Shown here: one piece after another, positions 34,737 through 44,228 of the stretch
How positions within the stretch are numbered: the first letter of the stretch is position 1
Layout: each line of letters opens with the position of its first letter
Assembly (NCBI GenBank): GCA_031553775.1
Contig: JAVBLA010000021.1
Span: forward strand, 1 to 64,000
Source: JAISFI01 sp031553775
GTDB lineage: Bacteria; Bacteroidota; Bacteroidia; Bacteroidales; Azobacteroidaceae
DNA: 64,000 nucleotides
Reading direction: 5' to 3'
Translations under genes and position numbers: made by a program
Notes under the pieces: model-generated
The model's database searches: none
The model's input: the letters and a program-made list of their open reading frames with translations, nothing else
What the model was told of the DNA's origin: nothing

Positions 34737-36398
34737 TCAATTTGAGTTGAGGTAGGTAATGGCTGCTTCAAACACTTCATCTCTGCCGGCCATAATATCG
34801 TCCATTGTGGGATACACTTCAATGTCGGGGATAACTCCTTTTCGCTGGGTTTGTTCTCCGTTTGGGAAATAAAATCCTAAACCAGAGTAACAAACATTAA
34901 TGTCTCCCGGTAAGGAAAAACGAGTTACATTCCCATTTGCTCCCGCCGTTGGGGTACCAACTAACGTAATTCCGAGTGTTCTGAAATCCATAGCCAATGT
35001 TTCTGCTGCACTCATAGTTGCTTCATTGATTAACACAGCTATCTTACCAGTATATTTGCTACATTCTTGCCATAGTTCATCTGAACATTTTGTTATACAT
35101 TCACTCTCGTAAAATGCACCTAAATGAGCCCAGTCAACATAGGTTGCTAAAGCATAACTATATTCTTGCGTTTTAATCAAATGACGTAAAAGCTCCCAGT
35201 GGGTGAATTTTATCGGATAATTTCTCAAATCAAAAACAACTCCTCTGTAATTCTTCAAACTATCAATCATATTAGGAATATCTATCGCGTGTAATTTGTC
35301 CAAATTTATGTAATAGTTATCCGGTGAAATAGGATAACGAGGAAGAGGGGACTCAGTGGGTCTTTGTTTTGGATGTTCGCATAGGGTTATCTCTTGTTGG
35401 TTCCTCATTACAGTCAATACACAGCCATTCATAATAGATATATAGATGTAACCGTTTACGGCATTATCAGTAAAACGGCTGTTGGATGAAGGGATCAAAG
35501 GCGAAATACTGTCTCTTAATGATTTGATATTTTTTTCGTCTATACTCAAAATAATATCTCCTCTTTCCAGCAAACTTCCTTTAGGAGGGTTTCTGATAAC
35601 TGTCGATGAGTCAATTAATGTTATGCATTGAAATTTGAATGGGTCATAAATTGGACTTATTGTTGAATAACCATGCCCGTCATTCAATCGTGTTACCAAT
35701 TGTTGTACAGCTTTATGATAGGATGAGACATCGAAAGCTGTCAAGAATTGAGGAATAAATACCGACAACGTTACATCCCATGATTGATCCATCAGGTATT
35801 TATAAGGAAAAAAATAGTAAATCACATTCCAGTATCTAAATAGAGACAACAATCGGTATTCATATAGACCGATCACATCTTTGTCATAATCTTTTTCATT
35901 AGGAATAGGAGCTTTCGATCTTTCTCCCATTTTAAGATAATACGAAGGTCTCAAGGTAGCCAAGCATGCTATTTCTCTAAGTGCCTGCCTAATGGTATCA
36001 TTAACAAATGAATGATCCAACCAGCAAAGATTTACATTCATATTCAGGGAGTCATTCCATGTATGGTCTTTTAGATATTCAAATTTTCCCGCAATCCGTA
36101 TCATCTGCATCAGCTCGGCATTGACCTTTTCGGATGTTTCAGCTTCATTAATTTTAACTAATCTGTCTATTAAGACTTTGTCCCAGTCCAATTTGCCGGC
36201 GGTTACATTTGGATGGAAATACTTCAAAAGTCCCCACACACGACAAGTAACAGCCCATTTAGTAGTGTCATTGAACGGATAGTCACAGACAGCAACTATA
36301 GGTTTTACAAAATAGGATTTGGGGACATCATCATTTTCAGAATGGCAAAATGGATGAAAAATCAGCAGTAGTGTAATAGTAATTATAAACTGTTTCAT
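34737..36398 (-). CDS. S41-family (C-terminal processing type) serine peptidase, exported
   Basis: The start at ATG 36398 gives a signal peptide (MKQFIITITLLLIFHPFCHS). After a helical N-terminal region there is a PDZ-like stretch (about 240-300; NPPKGSLLERGDIILSID) and the S41 catalytic core with the nucleophile in INEATMSAAETLAMDF. The residues GTPTAGANGNVTRFSLPGD also fit. It is the first gene of the dehydratase/export operon, 6 bp before the LanB gene. A periplasmic protease here could trim the exported lanthipeptide or be unrelated; C39 already provides leader cleavage. Confidence 0.85.
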   Translation of the reverse strand: MKQFIITITLLLIFHPFCHSENDDVPKSYFVKPIVAVCDYPFNDTTKWAVTCRVWGLLKYFHPNVTAGKLDWDKVLIDRLVKINEAETSEKVNAELMQMIRIAGKFEYLKDHTWNDSLNMNVNLCWLDHSFVNDTIRQALREIACLATLRPSYYLKMGERSKAPIPNEKDYDKDVIGLYEYRLLSLFRYWNVIYYFFPYKYLMDQSWDVTLSVFIPQFLTAFDVSSYHKAVQQLVTRLNDGHGYSTISPIYDPFKFQCITLIDSSTVIRNPPKGSLLERGDIILSIDEKNIKSLRDSISPLIPSSNSRFTDNAVNGYIYISIMNGCVLTVMRNQQEITLCEHPKQRPTESPLPRYPISPDNYYINLDKLHAIDIPNMIDSLKNYRGVVFDLRNYPIKFTHWELLRHLIKTQEYSYALATYVDWAHLGAFYESECITKCSDELWQECSKYTGKIAVLINEATMSAAETLAMDFRTLGITLVGTPTAGANGNVTRFSLPGDINVCYSGLGFYFPNGEQTQRKGVIPDIEVYPTMDDIMAGRDEVFEAAITYLNSN

Positions 36399-36401
36399 AC
36401 G

Positions 36402-36409
36402 CAAATATA
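36402..36409 (-). promoter_or_regulatory. -7 promoter box of the lanthipeptide operon
   Basis: On the minus strand TATATTTG (36409-36402) matches TAnnTTTG, with ATTG near 36436-36433 about 23 bp upstream. Only three bases separate the box from the ATG at 36398, so the transcript would have almost no leader, or the box is fortuitous. Confidence 0.4.
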
Positions 36410-36476
36410 ATATATAAATCACTCATAATGAGCAATAGATTAACAATTCAAGCCACTTTTAGCCTTTTCAGCCAAG

Positions 36477-37415
36477 TTATTTTTTTGCAACATCATCACG
36501 ACTGACAACACCTGCATCAATGAACTGTTGAACTAATCTGTAAAATTACTTTCCTTGCTATATTGACAAATTCTTATTGAATCTAAAAGTAAATTCATCT
36601 AAATAATACGGCAGATATTTTGGAAATACTTTACCTTGAGGAGTCCCTTTTATCCATCTTTTAACAAAGAAACAACCAAATGAACGTGCGATAAAAGTTC
36701 GTAAGCTCATTCCTAGCACCTGAAATATTCTTTACTTGATGTTTAAATTCAGTCATCTGTTGCAATGGTTTGTAACCGCTCGCTCTACCCATTTGTAACA
36801 ACTGTATTTCCTTCATTTATATTGTCTTCTGTAAACGGGATTAATTATCTGCGCTTACTTCATCTATACACTGAAAACGAATTCTACCAATTTGTTTCCC
36901 ATACTTTCAGTATTGACAATTACCAGCATTTTTGTTTCTGCTCCTCCGCCTTGTTTGCCTTTGTTGACTCCCATTCCTTCAATATATTTCTCATCAACCT
37001 ACACAATCCTGTTAATTTGTCTCTGACTACCAGTACCATAGTACAGCGTAATTTCTACAACTAACAACAAACCGTTTCATAAGAGCCAAAAACCCATAAA
37101 TCCATCATATTGCTTACAGTTACAGCTGTTTCTTGAACAATAACCCACCACATAATGAGAAATCACACTAACAAAGGATTTCAAGTTCAGTGAAATATTG
37201 TTCCTAATTGTCAAAAAACTTTGGTGTCCGCAAGCACTGCAATGTATTATACACTTAGCTTCAGTACTACTTCGGATAAACATAACCGTGAGAAATCATT
37301 GTATATCGAATAAATATTGCCTACAAGCGTCTTTACCCTCGAATTGGGCAAGGAACTCATGAAGATCTTTCGGATATACTTCTTCTATATTTATTATATT
37401 TATCCAGCAAATGTA
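36477..37415 (-). pseudogene. Degenerate IS1595-family (ISXO2-like) transposase
   Basis: Read on the minus strand across several stops and frameshifts, the 940 bp give an ordered, recognisable transposase. The N-terminus is YPKDLHEFLAQFEGKDACRQ, followed by a zinc-ribbon remnant (CIIHCSACGHQSFLT). The core is VDEKYIEGMGVNKGKQGGGA and the C-terminus PKYLPYYLDEFTFRFNK then FYRLVQQFIDAGVV. This is the usual length (about 310 codons) and order for IS1595 transposases, so the gene is complete but dead. Short open frames at 36765-37064 and 37077-37283 are fragments or shadows of it. It lies between the S41/LanB operon and the precursor gene. Confidence 0.75.
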
Positions 37416-37689
37416 CAAAATTATTTCTTACTTGACCGAAGGAGATAAGTAGTTAAATCAGATTCAAAAAGACAAAATTAAAAAGCATTCATAAAAAACA
37501 AATCTGCGGTTATTACAATAATACAAACAGCAGACAAGGAAATTAAAATTTGATACATGTGCTCTCATGTTTCAATCTTTGTAGCTATTTTTCATTAAGT
37601 ACATCGGCTAGATAACTTTATACTATTTTTATTTATAAAAGAACTTGCATTCATCACATACAACATACAAGATTGATTTACAGTATTTC

Positions 37690-37766
37690 TCCACATTGCT
37701 TTGCTATTGCTCGCAATGATACGCTACGCTTGTGAGATACATCATTGCAAGGGACGAAGTAATCCA
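37690..37766. repeat. REP-like intergenic inverted repeat
   Basis: An imperfect inverted repeat: GCAATGAT (37713-37720) faces ATCATTGC (37741-37748), and the flanks TTGCTTTGCTATTGCTC and GGACGAAGTAATCC continue the symmetry loosely. Its style matches short palindromic dispersed repeats of Bacteroidetes intergenic regions. The rest of 37416-38031 is AT-rich and shows no gene or other clear signal. Confidence 0.45.
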
Positions 37767-38031
37767 AAAATCATTGAATTTCAGTTATATAATCCTTTAT
37801 TGTATATAATATTAAAGTATCAAACAAAATTTACAGCAAAATAATATAAACTAATTTTGAGGATATACTTATAATACCTCTTTGTTGGATATGAAACACC
37901 AAATACATTAACATTCTGATTACAGAAAACTCCATAACTGGAATTGTTGTTTTAATATGACCTCACTATCGATAAATATTGCTTCACACTCAATCTAATT
38001 TTACTCAAATTTAGTGATATCTGACATTTTT

Positions 38032-38304
38032 TTAACCACAAGTCTCACATGAATTGCCGACTTTGGATTCAGGACAAGTATCCATACTATAGCAATCAGT
38101 ATCAAGTCTTGTATCCTTTGGAGGAGGACATGTACATGAGTTACAACCTTCTGTATCGCAGAGAGTCCAGGCAAATAATGACACAACGCAGTCTATATAA
38201 TATTTAGAGACCTCACCACCCATGATCACACCTTGTTCAAACTTGGAAAGATTTGATATTGTTTCCTTTTTTAGCATTAATTTTTTCAATTTTCTCTTTT
38301 CCAT
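38032..38304 (-). CDS. Class I lanthipeptide precursor, Cys-rich
   Basis: 90 residues. The leader (1-30) reads MEKRKLKKLMLKKETISNLS then KFEQGVIMGG, the standard Bacteroidetes class I lanthipeptide/GG leader with its conserved LKKETISNL block. It ends in Gly-Gly, fitting the C39 transporter. The 60-residue core holds nine Cys (39, 49, 54, 57, 59, 71, 77, 86, 89) and thirteen Ser/Thr, many one or two residues before a Cys (TLC, NSCTC, DTC, NSC, ETC), plus an uncommon Pro triplet at 60-62. It starts 49 bp after the lanC stop, so it is probably cotranscribed with lanC. The core is unusually long for a lantibiotic and is not one I recognise. Confidence 0.88.
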   Translation of the reverse strand: MEKRKLKKLMLKKETISNLSKFEQGVIMGGEVSKYYIDCVVSLFAWTLCDTEGCNSCTCPPPKDTRLDTDCYSMDTCPESKVGNSCETCG

Positions 38305-38353
38305 TGTAATATAATTTAATTAATAAATAATAAAAATACATAAATTATAATTT

Positions 38354-39553
38354 TTAAGATAACATTAAACATTCATCCCAAGCTACTTCGCTGCATTCCA
38401 AATGGGTTAGTAAAAATAAACCTATACCTGAAATGCCATCAAGAAGAGTGGTTGAGTTTTTAGGACCTCCGATATCTTCTCTTCTCCAAGTCTTAAATCC
38501 AGCTAATCCGTCAACATATTTAGCCATTTGCATAGTAATTTGGAACCAATAATCTGTCGTTGCTCTAAATTGTTGCAGTCCTGTATGTAAAAACAAATTC
38601 CAATAGATATGAGCTACCCCACTACTACCATGGCACAGCCCGGCATCATTAATGGCATTTATTTGTAAATCGCGTCGATTAGCGTTGTGGTGTAATATCC
38701 GTATTGCAATAATTTCTAATTCCTTGTTTTTTATAATAATAGCTGCTTGCCATAGTATATGAGCAATACCTAAATCGCCATAGCACCAACCTAACCTGCT
38801 GTAATGATTTTCTGAATTATTTTCTTTTGAATACGATGGAAAGTATGATATACTGCCTTCCTTATAAGTAATCTGGTCAAGAATATACATGATTATTCTG
38901 TTAAGTAATTTATCGACTCTTTCCGTATTAAAATTCAATTTATGAAGTTGAATTAAAAATGCGGCAATACTCGACATGCCATGTGATAAGCTAATGTTAT
39001 ATCCTTTTTCCCCTGTTTCTTCATTCAGTACCGACATCCATTTTACAGCTCCATTCTCGCAGGGGATTTCGTTTTTCTCAAGTTCATCAAGCAATTTTTC
39101 CAAACATATGGAGATATCTTTTTTATCAAAGCGAGAAAGAAAATAAGTAGCTACGCCGAGTGCACCGTGTAGAAAATCATAGTTTCCCTGTTGAATGTCA
39201 ACTATCATCATCTTATATAGATAGGAATCAATTTCATCCAAAAACTCTATTTCCTCTCTTCTCAATATCCCAAGTTTTCTCAAATGCTCGCAAAGCCATC
39301 CAAAACCACTAATTCCATTACAGATAGTATGTATCCGATACCCAGAATCAATACATTTGATATTATACTCCAATATATCCATAATTTTGGGGTTGACATC
39401 GTTTTTTTTATGAATGATACGGTCGTAATAAGCAAGAAACAGCGCAATACCGGATGTCCCACCATGCAATCCTATATTTCTAGAGAATTCAGAAATCATC
39501 AATTCTTGATAGATGTTCTCAATGACTTGCATATCATTTGAATTTGTATTCAT
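38354..39553 (-). CDS. lanC: Lanthionine synthetase C (LanC) cyclase
   Basis: 399 residues of the LanC alpha/alpha-barrel family, which adds Cys thiols to dehydroamino acids to form lanthionine rings. N-terminal repeats show GLHGGTSGIALFL and CNGISGFGWLCEHL. The catalytic His191 is in SLSHGMSSIAAF. Zinc ligands Cys257 (LGWCYGDLGIAH), Cys307 and His308 (AGLCHGSSGVAH) are all present, so it should be active. The final GISGIGLFLL motif closes the barrel. It lies just upstream of the precursor gene and is separated from the dehydratase operon by an IS1595 remnant. Confidence 0.93.
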   Translation of the reverse strand: MNTNSNDMQVIENIYQELMISEFSRNIGLHGGTSGIALFLAYYDRIIHKKNDVNPKIMDILEYNIKCIDSGYRIHTICNGISGFGWLCEHLRKLGILRREEIEFLDEIDSYLYKMMIVDIQQGNYDFLHGALGVATYFLSRFDKKDISICLEKLLDELEKNEIPCENGAVKWMSVLNEETGEKGYNISLSHGMSSIAAFLIQLHKLNFNTERVDKLLNRIIMYILDQITYKEGSISYFPSYSKENNSENHYSRLGWCYGDLGIAHILWQAAIIIKNKELEIIAIRILHHNANRRDLQINAINDAGLCHGSSGVAHIYWNLFLHTGLQQFRATTDYWFQITMQMAKYVDGLAGFKTWRREDIGGPKNSTTLLDGISGIGLFLLTHLECSEVAWDECLMLS

Positions 39554-40205
39554 TTTTTTCTAATATTTTCGCAACAAATGATGTAATATGGTTTTTTAAG
39601 TAAAAGTTATAACATTTGTTAGTGCATTAATAACTATCTCTGAATGTTGAACATAAATCGCAGGGGTCATATCGCAAGCATTCGATTGGTAGTCATTGCT
39701 TTAAATGTACGGTTTCTTTCGGTTCTTTCCAGATGATTTGCGATTTATTTTACTATTAATCAGTTGTTTATTAGTATTTTGAACGAACTATTATTATAAT
39801 GAACTCCATAAAAATAAACTTTTGATAAAGATAACATATAACAGTCGATAGTTTATTATTATTTAATAACAAAATCATTTGTTATCACGCAAAAAATCAA
39901 CAGTTTACATAATGATTAATAACAATTTAATCAAATAGTTCGATTTTTTTCTTATATACGCTCATATATATCCGAATCGCAGGATATAAAAGTCGTTTTA
40001 ATACAATTTAAGCAGCCATAAGGTAAGAATATTCTGACAAAAACATTGAATAAAATTGAGTTGAAAAAATTGATTGGTTTTGCCAAGTTTTCATCTTCCA
40101 AATTTTCAAATACTTCAGCAGCAAACAATTCACCTTTAACCGAATCGAACGCTCAACAGACCAACAGAGGAATACAGCAAATTAAACTGGTTTTTATTTG
40201 GTAAT
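39554..40205. other. 650-bp AT-rich gap between lanC and the IS4 remnant
   Basis: No intact gene. On the minus strand near 39735-39630 one frame reads KEPKETVHLKQ, a TGA, then LPIECLRYDPCDLCSTFR, DSY and a stop. The Cys/Ser/Thr pattern could be a decayed second peptide core or chance. The remainder is A/T-rich without a recognisable promoter, though it must contain whatever drives lanC and the precursor. Confidence 0.4.
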
Positions 40206-41147
40206 TTATCCCATTATTGTCCACTTAAAAAAGCTGATTGACAGCTGTTTATAATTTTTCTCTTTGAAATGTTGACTATCTATTTTGTTAAACAGTTCTT
40301 TTACAGGCGTCTTGTCTAATAGTGAAATTCCTAAAACTTGTAAAATTTCATACGTTGAGCGGTCAATTTTCAGGTCATGCCCGACAATGGTCACCAAACA
40401 ATAAGAAATTATTGCCGAGTATGTATATTTGGATTCTACCAGCATTTTCAGTTGTTCCCCAAAAAAATTGATTTTCAGGTGCTGTTCTATCCTTTTAAAG
40501 AATACATTGACTATTGCTTCCGTAATGTGAAAAAACAGGTATTTGAGTAACAATATCGGAAAAAGTATGGAGTTTTATCCCCTGCTTTGGTTTTTCTGAA
40601 CTTTGCCTACCAGAATACAGATAAATATAAATCAATGGAGGAAGGATCGAAGGCATAAATTTTGCTTTTTATCTCAAAATCATCATTGGTAAATTTTTTT
40701 GAGCTACACCAATGAGGTAATATGCAAAATTCCCCGAAGATTCTACTTTCACGCCTTTCATTGGCTTTTGACAAATTACTACGTGCTACATTCTTTCCGA
40801 ATCCCAAATGATAGCTTTTCCTGCTGTGCGCTTCAATAGCTACAATTATATCTCGAAGAGAATCTCCGGTAGTAAGTTGCCCGAAAATCATCACGAGAAG
40901 TTGATTCCAACAAGTGAAGTGTTTTACATATTTATTACCTTCATACTTTTCTGCGATGCCATCGAAAATACGCTGTGGTAAGAACTCTATGATTTGTGCA
41001 AAAACATATTTGCCGTAATTCATTGCTTGTGGGTTTATGTCAAGCAAAGTTCTCAATTCAAATCGTCACGCACAAAAGGTACTCGTAACTTATAGATTAT
41101 CAACTATTTCAAAAGAACTATTTTCGTTTTTTAGTGGACACTAATGA
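40206..41147 (-). mobile_element. Internally deleted IS4-family insertion sequence
   Basis: Imperfect ~20-bp terminal inverted repeats are visible: CATTATTGTCCACTTAAAAA (from 40212) and, on the other strand, CATTAGTGTCCACTAAAAAA (from 41146). Inside, the minus strand encodes a broken transposase. The N-terminal part (41056-40607; NYGKYVFAQIIEFLPQRIF, SYHLGFGKNVARSNLSKANE, first catalytic Asp region YAFDPSSIDLYLSVFW) is followed by a stop and frameshift. A C-terminal part (40553-40206; RIEQHLKINFFG, YEILQVLGISLLDKTPVKEL) completes it. The central piece with the remaining catalytic residues is missing, so about 940 bp remain of an element that is normally near 1.5 kb. It cannot transpose on its own. 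Confidence 0.75.
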
Positions 41148-41521
41148 AAGATCATGTCAAATAGAAAATCACATTTTGTTTCCTTCATTTTCTTTTTGAT
41201 GCGATATTTTCGTTGATTTATTGTTTGTTTGCTAACACTCCCCATACAACGACCAATCACCAAGGTTTCTAAACCTAATTTCACTAAACAGCAAAATATA
41301 ACATCTTCACCTGTCAAATTCGGACAAGTCTCTTTAATCGTCTTAATCAGCCGTGTAAAAACATAATGAATGTCTAAATTTAACCGTTGTCTTTCGTCCG
41401 AATTGAGACATTTTTTATTACATTTTTGTTCTATTAAACGATAACTATCCATCTTCATAAATAGTTTACACTCCAGTTGAAAGAAATCGTGAATCAGCTC
41501 ATTGTACTCCATGAAATTCAT
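41141..41521 (-). CDS. Small HTH protein whose 3' end runs into the IS4 remnant
   Basis: 126 residues. The C-terminal ~50 (LTGEDVIFCCLVKLGLETLV, then VSKQTINQRKYRIKKKMKE) look like the LuxR/sigma-4-type helix-turn-helix at the end of Bacteroidetes TPR regulators. The N-terminus is helical with no sensor domain. The start overlaps the LanC-like gene upstream by about 23 bp, so it belongs to that operon. Its TAG stop (41143-41141) lies inside the IS terminal repeat, so the native C-terminus may have been cut or altered by the insertion. A role in regulating the peptide locus is possible. Confidence 0.6.
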   Translation of the reverse strand: MNFMEYNELIHDFFQLECKLFMKMDSYRLIEQKCNKKCLNSDERQRLNLDIHYVFTRLIKTIKETCPNLTGEDVIFCCLVKLGLETLVIGRCMGSVSKQTINQRKYRIKKKMKETKCDFLFDMIFH

Positions 41522-42332
41522 TAAATGAAAATTTAGGCATTAAATTCAATCCCACGACACTCAGTTTTTCAATATCTTCAAATTTTTCATTCGTCATAAA
41601 TTCTATTAAGTTTATTTTTTTTTCTTTAATATAAGTTTTAGCACTGGAATACAGTATATTTTGCCAAAGCAATTGTGAATAGTCTTCCAATGATGTATGC
41701 GCTTCTCTCGTATGAGTTAGTTCAATAGAAGAAATTTTTTCACACACCTTCCTCTCTATATTCCGTTTTATCTGTTTTTCATATGTTAAAGATTGAATAA
41801 AGTACAAAACCGAATGATAAAAACTTGCAGATAAATGAGCACTATCGTGCTTTAATAGTTTATCAATGCCATTCAACATTATCTTTAATATCTTTGTTTT
41901 TTCTCGGCTTAATATTCGATTCTTCTCCCGAGAAAGAAAGTACAATCCATGCCCAAACAAATGAAGATTTGATGAAAGTAAAGAAAAAACATTTTCTTTG
42001 CTGATATTATTAAAAATACACTCATCTACCTCAGATAGAATATTATCAGCATCTCCCTTCACGAATTTATTATCCAACAGATATTGAAATCCCCAGCCTA
42101 TACCGGTCAAACCAGTTTCGAAATCCACAGGTCCGTCAGAACTTAATGAATCGCTTATCTCATCTATTAAATCATCGGCGACATCAGAATAGACGGTAAT
42201 ACCACTGTATTGTGTATAATGGTAAAGAAAAATGACGATTCCCATTTTACCATTGAATAATCCTTGATTGTCAATATTCTGAATATTAAGTAACAATGTA
42301 TTGGCTATTTTCTGTAATAATAAATCCTTCAT
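41499..42332 (-). CDS. Short LanC-like protein without the zinc site (copy B)
   Basis: 277 residues. The N-terminal half carries LanC-family repeat motifs (QGLFNGKMGIVIFLYHYTQ; ETGLTGIGWGFQYLLDN) and aligns by eye with the other short LanC-like protein at 44229. The C-terminal half is helical. It lacks the WCxG and CHG zinc ligands of true LanC, and it is about 120 residues shorter. It therefore probably does not form lanthionine rings; a chaperone, binding or immunity role is conceivable. It lies 13 bp downstream of the glycosyltransferase gene. Confidence 0.7.
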   Translation of the reverse strand: MKDLLLQKIANTLLLNIQNIDNQGLFNGKMGIVIFLYHYTQYSGITVYSDVADDLIDEISDSLSSDGPVDFETGLTGIGWGFQYLLDNKFVKGDADNILSEVDECIFNNISKENVFSLLSSNLHLFGHGLYFLSREKNRILSREKTKILKIMLNGIDKLLKHDSAHLSASFYHSVLYFIQSLTYEKQIKRNIERKVCEKISSIELTHTREAHTSLEDYSQLLWQNILYSSAKTYIKEKKINLIEFMTNEKFEDIEKLSVVGLNLMPKFSFNEFHGVQ

Positions 42333-42342
42333 ATCTGGCTTA

Positions 42343-42363
42343 TTTTTAGTTTTTAGTTTTTAG
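42343..42363. repeat. (TTTTTAG)x3 heptad repeat at the glycosyltransferase stop
   Basis: Three perfect tandem TTTTTAG units followed by TTTTTTA cover the last codons and stop of the glycosyltransferase (C-terminal KKLKTKN). A change in unit number would alter the C-terminus by frameshift. Confidence 0.8.
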
Positions 42364-44211
42364 TTTTTTATTCTCAATCACTTGCCGAAAAAAATCGATT
42401 AGACTGGTTACATGATCATCGAAACAGAATTTTTTTCGATGTAGTTTTACATTATTTCTCAATTCCTGCATTCGAGTTCTATTCTGTAGTTGCGCTCCCA
42501 ATGAGGCAAAATTTTTCATAAAAATTCCAATATCCAACTCTTTTATATGCGATTGCATTACCACGAGATGTTGAGAGTTATCCCATTGAATCATGGGCAG
42601 ACCTGCTGCTGCCAAGGTATTGATTCGAGCTGGAAGATTCAAATCATCCCATGTCGCTTTTTTCAAGTCTCCGTAATTCTCACTTTTGAAAAGATGTAAC
42701 CACCCAGCATCATATCGAGAAAATTCCTTGACCCAATGAATATAAGGACAATTCGGATGAATATGAAAATGATGGGGCGCTACCGATTGAAAGATTTTAT
42801 TCTCTTGATTATGGCGATCATGATAACTTTCGGAATACAAGTGAATATGAATGTTTTGAGAGGCAATGCTTGCCATATCCTCGGGAGTAATTCCAACAAT
42901 TCTTCCGGTGATCACCGTGTGTATAGCTCCATCCGTATCCGAAAGTAGGGGAGAAAAATCATTCGTAAAATAATTTCCTTTGGGTAAATCTCCATCCAAA
43001 ATATGAGAAAGCCCTGCGTCATGGATAAATTGTCCATACCAATTTTTAACGTCGGGATTCAGGTAAATTTTCCCATCTGCCCGGCTATACAATTCCACTA
43101 ATTGTTCCCATGTCCCGTTATTCATACTAACAGAAGGTCCTTCCTTGAAGTGCCATACAAAAGGAATTTCTGGGACGCCTCGCATCACCTCGTACGCCAA
43201 AGGGATAGCACATTCATTTAGTAAGGCATAAATAATATCTGGTTTGATTTTTTTTACTTTTTGTTTCCAATTGCCGTCATAAGGAATATCTTCCACATGC
43301 CCAAAAGGAAGGGAACCTACGGTAGAAAAAGTATATCTTGGCTGTTTGATCCACAGCCCATACAATTGATGCCCCTGTTCTTCGAAGGCGTAGATTCGTT
43401 CCGGATTGTAGGCTAATTCTCCGACCAACAAAATTTTCAAGGAATCTTTTGCCGGTGGGATGGCTTTCCTGCAGTACGCATACAGTTGTTCCTCATCAAT
43501 ATATTTCAGGCGATTGACTTTTATTTTAATAGGCTCTTTTACCCGGTAGTAACTCCTATAGTAATTGATGCCACCGAAGCCATATTTTTCCGCCATTATC
43601 TTATGCCGCTGGTGTAGATGACTCGTCCAATGACAGGTGATAGATCGGGTGGGATAAAATATGCCTTTACCGGTTAACTGATTCCAAAACATTTTGAACA
43701 AATCTTCAGAAACCCATTCGCTTCTTTCCACCCAGCGATCTGTTGTTTTTTTATGGGCCGCTTGTACCAATTGCAAGCAGTATCCTTGTCGAATGGTTTT
43801 CGTCTTTATTTTTTGATAGCGAAACCGAAACATGGAGTCATTATTTTCATACCTGACACCGGAAAAAACCAGCACTACATCAGCCGATGTTTCAAATGCC
43901 TTTTTCATTTCTTCCAAATGATTTTCATAATAAAAATCATCGGAAGGCAAATAGGCAATATGCTCATACTTCGCTTGCGCTAATCCCCGATTCAAGGCTT
44001 TTCCAAGTCCCTGGTTGCTCTCATGCTTGATACACACAATCCGTTCATCCGGTAGAAAATCAGACAGGAACATTTCTGTATCATCCGTACAACCATCATT
44101 GATAATAATCAGTTCCCAGGTCGGATAGGTCTGGGAAAACAGACTCAAAATGGCTCTCCGGATGAAAGCGCATTGATTATAGGTAGGCATTATAACTGAA
44201 AAACCATTCAT
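42346..44211 (-). CDS. Two-domain glycosyltransferase (GT2 fused to a GT-B-like domain)
   Basis: 621 residues. The first ~230 form a GT-A family 2 enzyme (FSVIMPTYNQCAFIRRAILS, INDGCTDDTE, YLPSDDFYYENHL with the DxD-like motif). After a linker (about 235-255) a second Rossmann-like region begins with KILLVGELAYNPERIYAFEE and contains HFKEGPSVSMNNGTWEQL and INTLAAAGLPMIQWDNS, typical of GT-B enzymes. It sits between two short LanC-like genes (gaps of 17 and 13 bp), with glf farther down in the peptide-export operon. Modification of the lanthipeptide, or of a surface glycan, are both open possibilities. Confidence 0.8.
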   Translation of the reverse strand: MNGFSVIMPTYNQCAFIRRAILSLFSQTYPTWELIIINDGCTDDTEMFLSDFLPDERIVCIKHESNQGLGKALNRGLAQAKYEHIAYLPSDDFYYENHLEEMKKAFETSADVVLVFSGVRYENNDSMFRFRYQKIKTKTIRQGYCLQLVQAAHKKTTDRWVERSEWVSEDLFKMFWNQLTGKGIFYPTRSITCHWTSHLHQRHKIMAEKYGFGGINYYRSYYRVKEPIKIKVNRLKYIDEEQLYAYCRKAIPPAKDSLKILLVGELAYNPERIYAFEEQGHQLYGLWIKQPRYTFSTVGSLPFGHVEDIPYDGNWKQKVKKIKPDIIYALLNECAIPLAYEVMRGVPEIPFVWHFKEGPSVSMNNGTWEQLVELYSRADGKIYLNPDVKNWYGQFIHDAGLSHILDGDLPKGNYFTNDFSPLLSDTDGAIHTVITGRIVGITPEDMASIASQNIHIHLYSESYHDRHNQENKIFQSVAPHHFHIHPNCPYIHWVKEFSRYDAGWLHLFKSENYGDLKKATWDDLNLPARINTLAAAGLPMIQWDNSQHLVVMQSHIKELDIGIFMKNFASLGAQLQNRTRMQELRNNVKLHRKKFCFDDHVTSLIDFFRQVIENKKLKTKN

Positions 44212-44228
44212 GTAAATTTGTATAAAAG

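Noticed and set aside
36765..37283. Two short frames (plus 36765-37064, minus 37077-37283)
   Set aside because: They are a shadow and a fragment of the decayed IS1595 transposase read on the minus strand.
38001..38186. A minus-strand 61-codon frame overlapping the precursor peptide
   Set aside because: It is an out-of-frame shadow; the precursor frame has a complete GG leader and Cys-rich core.
42343..42366. Tandem repeats considered as a CRISPR array
   Set aside because: The 7-bp units are contiguous with no spacers; no Cas genes occur in the window.
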